From a bacterium (GTDB taxonomy: Bacteria > Pseudomonadota > Alphaproteobacteria > Rhizobiales > Aestuariivirgaceae), in NCBI GenBank assembly GCA_022842165.1, contig JALHQC010000042.1:1-35905 (forward strand): DNA of 35,905 bases, in the 5' to 3' direction. This document shows positions 32,405-35,905 of this stretch, in pieces; the stretch's first letter is position 1; every line of letters starts with the position of its first letter. The translations under genes and the position numbers were made by a program. The notes under the pieces are model-generated. The model was given only the letters and a program-made list of their open reading frames with translations. It was not told the origin of the DNA and did not search any database.

Positions 32405-34723
32405 GTGCCATCCACAAGAAGCGGAGAATTTATGTCTGCAGCAATTCCCTCGTTGACGTCACGGCGCTTTCTTGACGGTGGCGGCGAGACCGCCGCGATG
32501 ATCGCCCGCCGGGACTGGTCGGAAACGCCCCTAGGCCCGATTTCCCGATGGCCCGCCACCTTGAAGATCACGCTTGAAATCCTGCTGCATTCACCGGTGC
32601 CGATGGTTCTTCTGTGGGGAACTGAAGGCACTATGCTTTACAATGACGGCTATTCCCTGTTTGCAGGCAAGCGGCATCCGCAGTTGCTCGGTACGCCGGT
32701 CAGGTCCGGGTGGCCGGAGGCTGCGGAGTTCAACGACAATGTCATGAAGGTGGTGCTGGCGGGTGGTACGCTGGTTTACCGCGATCAGGAACTGACACTG
32801 CACCGCAAGGGCGTTCCCGAACAGGTGTGGATGAACCTCGACTATTCTCCGGTCTTCGATGAATCGGGAAAACCCGCCGGAGTGCTCGCCATCGTCGTCG
32901 AGACGACGGCACGCGTCCTAGCGGAACGGCGGATCGCGATCGAGCACTGGCGCCTGACTGAAATGTGCGAGCAGGCTCCAGGCCTGATGGCCATCTTCGA
33001 TGGGCCGGAGCACCGTTTCGTTCTTGCGAATGCTGTCGAACGGCAGTTGATCGGGCGCGAGGACGTGCTGGGACGGACGGTGCGCGAGGTGTTGCCGGAG
33101 ATCGAGAATCAGGGGTTTCTCGAACTGCTCGACAAGGTCTATGCGACGGGGCATCCCTACCACGGCACTGCGGTTCCTGTAAGGCTTGCAAGGTCGGGCG
33201 AGCAGCAGCTTGAAACGCGCTTTCTGAATTTCGTGTTTCAGCCGCTCAAAGATGCTGCGGGCACCGTCAACGGAATCTTCGTCGAAGGATTCGACATCAC
33301 CGAAGAGCGCAAGGAGGTCGAGCGGCGGACGCGCGCCGAGACCGCGCTACGCGACCGCGAGCGCGAATTGCGCCTGCTGACGGACGCCATGCCGGTTCTC
33401 ATTTCCTATATCGACAGCGACAAACGCTTCCAGTTCGTAAACCTCGTCTATGAATCCTGGTTCGCGCTGCCCCGCGACAGGATTCAGGGTTCGCTGGTGC
33501 GCGACATTCTCGGCACCCAGATGTTCTCCAAGGTCGAGCCGATGGTCGACCGGGCGCTGTCGGGCGAGCGCGTGTCCTTCGAGCAGCACATGCAGTATCC
33601 CGGTGGCGAGCGCTATATCCGCGCCGATTACGTGCCGCGTGTCGACGATGGCGGGCACGTCATCGGCATCTACACGTTGGTCGAGGACATCACGCGCGCC
33701 AAGAAGGCGCAGATCGCAATTCAGGCCAGCGAGAACAGGCTGCGGCAGAGCGAAGAGCGGTTGCGGCTGGCAAGCGAGGCGGCGGGGCTTGGCGCCCACG
33801 ATCATGACGTGCAAAGCGGCGCGGTATTCTGGTCGTCCGGCATCCGGCTGATCGTCGGGCAGCAAGGCGAGGGCGACGTTCAGTTCAGCGACGTGCTGAA
33901 GGCGGTTCACCCCGCCGATCGCGATCGGATCGAAGCCGAAATGATGGCGATCACCCGGCGGGCGGGGCCTTATGAGCTCGAGTTCCGCATCCGGCAGCCG
34001 GATGGGCAGGTCCGCTGGGTTCTGGACAGAGGCGAAGCTTTCGGCCCGGTCGACGAGGCCAGCGGCAAGGTTTCCCGTGTCATGGGCGTGCTGATCGACA
34101 TTTCGGAACGGAAGCGTTCCGAAGATCGCATCCGGCTTCTCATGCGCGAAGTCAACCATCGCTCGAAGAACCTGCTTTCCGTCGTGCAGGCCATCGCCCG
34201 GCAAACTGTTGGCTATGCCACGGCCGAAACCTTCGCCGAACGCTTCGTCGAGCGCCTGCAAGGGCTGGCGGCGAGCCATGATCTGCTGCTGCGCAATAGC
34301 TGGGAGGGCGTAGACCTCGAGGAGCTCATCAAGTCCCAGCTCTCCTATCTGCGGGACATGGTGGGAAGCCGTATCGTATTGCGCGGGTCGAAAGTCTGGC
34401 TCACGCCCGCCGCCGGCCAGACGCTGGGCATGGCGTTGCACGAACTGGCGACCAATGCCGCCAAGTACGGCTCGCTTTCAACGCAGGCCGGAACTGTGAC
34501 GATTACCTGGTCGGTGGGCGCCGACAAGGAACAGGCAATGTTCAGTCTCGACTGGAAGGAAGCGGGCGGGCCTCCGGTGACGCCGCCGGTGCGCCGCGGG
34601 TTTGGCAGCCTGCTTCTGTCTCAGATCACCGAGCGCAGCGTCGATGGCAAGATCGAGCAGGTCTTCGATCCGTCAGGCCTGACCTGGCGGCTCGAAGCGC
34701 CTGTCCATGCCATCATGGCTTGA
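32405..34723 (+). CDS. HWE-family sensor histidine kinase with multiple PAS domains
   Basis: Cytosolic histidine kinase of 772 residues without membrane segments. PAS-like regions lie at about 60-175, 185-300, 320-435 and 450-568, each ending in patterns like FDITEERK or LIDISERK. The phosphorylated His is H585 in [11 protein letters not shown], the N box is [11 protein letters not shown] (679-689), the diagnostic W-x-E is WKEAGGPPV (717-725), and a G box is GFGSLLL. HWE kinases are common in alphaproteobacteria, often in light or general stress signalling. GTG 32405 has AGGAGG 5 bases upstream; ATG 32432 is an alternative with GGAG. No response regulator lies next to it, so its partner is elsewhere. 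Confidence 0.92.
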   Translation: MPSTRSGEFMSAAIPSLTSRRFLDGGGETAAMIARRDWSETPLGPISRWPATLKITLEILLHSPVPMVLLWGTEGTMLYNDGYSLFAGKRHPQLLGTPVRSGWPEAAEFNDNVMKVVLAGGTLVYRDQELTLHRKGVPEQVWMNLDYSPVFDESGKPAGVLAIVVETTARVLAERRIAIEHWRLTEMCEQAPGLMAIFDGPEHRFVLANAVERQLIGREDVLGRTVREVLPEIENQGFLELLDKVYATGHPYHGTAVPVRLARSGEQQLETRFLNFVFQPLKDAAGTVNGIFVEGFDITEERKEVERRTRAETALRDRERELRLLTDAMPVLISYIDSDKRFQFVNLVYESWFALPRDRIQGSLVRDILGTQMFSKVEPMVDRALSGERVSFEQHMQYPGGERYIRADYVPRVDDGGHVIGIYTLVEDITRAKKAQIAIQASENRLRQSEERLRLASEAAGLGAHDHDVQSGAVFWSSGIRLIVGQQGEGDVQFSDVLKAVHPADRDRIEAEMMAITRRAGPYELEFRIRQPDGQVRWVLDRGEAFGPVDEASGKVSRVMGVLIDISERKRSEDRIRLLMREVNHRSKNLLSVVQAIARQTVGYATAETFAERFVERLQGLAASHDLLLRNSWEGVDLEELIKSQLSYLRDMVGSRIVLRGSKVWLTPAAGQTLGMALHELATNAAKYGSLSTQAGTVTITWSVGADKEQAMFSLDWKEAGGPPVTPPVRRGFGSLLLSQITERSVDGKIEQVFDPSGLTWRLEAPVHAIMA

Positions 34724-34736
34724 GGACTTGGCGCGC

Positions 34737-35905
34737 TCAATTCTGTTGCAGCTCCATCAGCAGGTCCTTTGCCTCGACCTGCGAGCCGGGGTGGACATGC
34801 ACTGCTTTCACCATTCCTGAGCGCTCGGCACGGAGCCCGGTTTCCATTTTCATGGCCTCGATGGTGAGAAGCAGGTCTCCAGCATTGACCTTCTGGCCCG
34901 CAGTGACGCTCACGGCGGCAATGGCACCCGGCATCGGTGCGCCGACATGGAGAGGGTTTCCCTCAACAGCCTTGGGGCGCACCGGCGCCCTTGCCTTCAC
35001 CGTGCGGTTCGGAACCCTGATGACGCGGGGCTGACCGTTCAATTCAAAGAAGACCTTGACGTCGCCCTCCTCCGTCGTCTCGCCCAGCGCCTGCAGCCTG
35101 ATTTCCAAAGTCTTGCCGGGATCGATCTCGAGCGAAACTTCTTCGCCCGGCTGCATGCCGTAGAAGAACACCGGTGTCGGCAATGTGCGCACCGGACCGT
35201 AACTGCGATGTCGTCCGATGTAATCGAGAAACACCTTGGGATACATGAGGTAGCCATTCAAGTCTTCATCGTCGATGGCGCGGCCGTCAAGTTCCTTTGA
35301 GAGTGCGGCTCGTGTCTGCTCGAGATCGACAGGAGGAAGCAACTTGCCCGGCCTCACCGTGCTGGGCGTTTCGTCCTTCAGCGCCTTTTTCAGAATGCCT
35401 TCAGGCCAGCCGCCGGGAGGCTGGCCGAGATTGCCGCGCAGCATGTCGAGTACCGAGTCGGGGAAGGCCACATCGACAGCCGGATTCTCGACTTGCGCGC
35501 GGCTCAACCCCTGGGCCACCATCATCAGCGCCATATCGCCGACGACCTTGGAGGATGGCGTAACCTTCACGATATCGCCAAACATCCGGTTGGCCTCGGC
35601 ATAGGCTTGCGCCACTTCATGCCAGCGCGGCTCCAGCCCCAAGCTTCGCGCCTGAGCCTTGAGGTTGGTGAACTGGCCGCCGGGCATCTCATGGAGATAG
35701 ACCTCGGACGCCGGCGCTTCGATACCGCTTTCGAAGGCGGCGTACTGATGACGCACGCCTTCCCAATAATTCGAGAGGCTGCGGATGGCGCCGGGATCGA
35801 GCCCGGTATCGCGATCGGTGCGTGCCAGCGCCTCGACGATGGAGCCGAGGCATGGCTGGGAGGTTCCGCCCGAGAACGAATCCATCGCCGCATCCACCGC
35901 ATCGA
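34737..35905 (-). CDS. pyc: Pyruvate carboxylase, C-terminal part (runs off the window)
   Basis: The visible 389 or so residues are the end of a protein normally near 1150. They comprise the last part of the carboxyltransferase barrel (GTSQPCLGSIVEAL near the start, HEMPGGQFTNLKAQARSLGL about 68-87), the conserved PC region through about 300, and the biotin carrier domain at the end. The biotin-accepting lysine is in IEAMKMET, 36 residues from the C-terminus, as in other pyruvate carboxylases. It makes oxaloacetate from pyruvate and bicarbonate to refill the citrate cycle. Its stop is 13 bases from the convergent kinase stop. The 5' part and start lie beyond the right edge. Confidence 0.95.
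   Translation of the reverse strand, partial: DAVDAAMDSFSGGTSQPCLGSIVEALARTDRDTGLDPGAIRSLSNYWEGVRHQYAAFESGIEAPASEVYLHEMPGGQFTNLKAQARSLGLEPRWHEVAQAYAEANRMFGDIVKVTPSSKVVGDMALMMVAQGLSRAQVENPAVDVAFPDSVLDMLRGNLGQPPGGWPEGILKKALKDETPSTVRPGKLLPPVDLEQTRAALSKELDGRAIDDEDLNGYLMYPKVFLDYIGRHRSYGPVRTLPTPVFFYGMQPGEEVSLEIDPGKTLEIRLQALGETTEEGDVKVFFELNGQPRVIRVPNRTVKARAPVRPKAVEGNPLHVGAPMPGAIAAVSVTAGQKVNAGDLLLTIEAMKMETGLRAERSGMVKAVHVHPGSQVEAKDLLMELQQN

Noticed and set aside
32230-32631. An upstream in-frame extension of the polyol dehydrogenase.
   Set aside because: Homology begins at GTG 32229 with AGGAG just upstream, and the extension runs into the histidine kinase gene on the other strand.
1-35905. Mobile elements, CRISPR arrays, tRNA or rRNA genes.
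   Set aside because: No transposase or integrase motifs, no regularly spaced repeats, and no tRNA or rRNA signature sequence was seen on either strand by eye; a tRNAscan and repeat search would settle it.

Overview
The window looks like chromosomal DNA of an alphaproteobacterium, probably a member of the Rhizobiales/Hyphomicrobiales. This is inferred from the visibly high G+C content, tightly packed operons rich in ABC importers, an HWE-family histidine kinase, a xylitol-dehydrogenase subtype typical of alphaproteobacteria, and dense use of SDR, Gfo/Idh/MocA and RraA-type catabolic enzymes. No taxonomic marker gene is present, so the placement is inference. No tRNA, rRNA, IS element, CRISPR array or prophage gene was seen, and no gene-free stretch exceeds 300 bases.

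Region 1 (1-4519, + strand) is the 3' part of a bacterial microcompartment (BMC) operon. It holds an acylating aldehyde dehydrogenase with a C-terminal encapsulation-like helix, a tandem-domain BMC-T, a small protein with an N-terminal encapsulation-like helix, BMC-P, BMC-H, a second BMC-T and an APH-fold kinase. The order matches my memory of the RMM/aminoacetone-utilisation (AAUM) microcompartment of mycobacteria. A convergent - strand operon (12781 to 4516) meets it with a 4-base overlap of stop codons. That operon encodes a B12-type diol/glycerol dehydratase whose large and medium subunits are fused, its small subunit, an isochorismatase-fold hydrolase, a complete PotABCD-like importer and an SDR dehydrogenase. 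Together they suggest import and breakdown of a cationic or amino-alcohol/diol compound to an aldehyde, then an acyl-CoA. No dehydratase reactivase, phospho-lyase or B12 riboswitch is visible; the first two may lie upstream of base 1.

Region 2 (12913-19071, + strand) starts with a luciferase-like flavin oxidoreductase. It continues with a second PotD/PotB/PotC-like set that has no ATPase, then a GT1-type glycosyltransferase with a Lys/Ala/Pro-rich N-terminal tail, and two tandem paralogous cupins. A GH1-like glycosidase (-), an aldo/keto reductase (+), a small disordered protein (-) and an ABC-F ATPase (+) follow.

Region 3 (23909-32229) is a sugar/polyol island: a ribose-type (CUT2) importer with two different permeases, an SDR, a Gfo/Idh/MocA oxidoreductase and an RraA-like protein in one operon, facing a convergent xylitol-dehydrogenase-like gene. 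Region 4 holds an orphan multi-PAS HWE histidine kinase and the C-terminal part of pyruvate carboxylase, which runs off the right edge.

A recurring feature is that each of the three solute-binding-protein genes is followed at once by an inverted repeat that precedes the other transporter genes. This is a plausible way to make more binding protein than membrane components.
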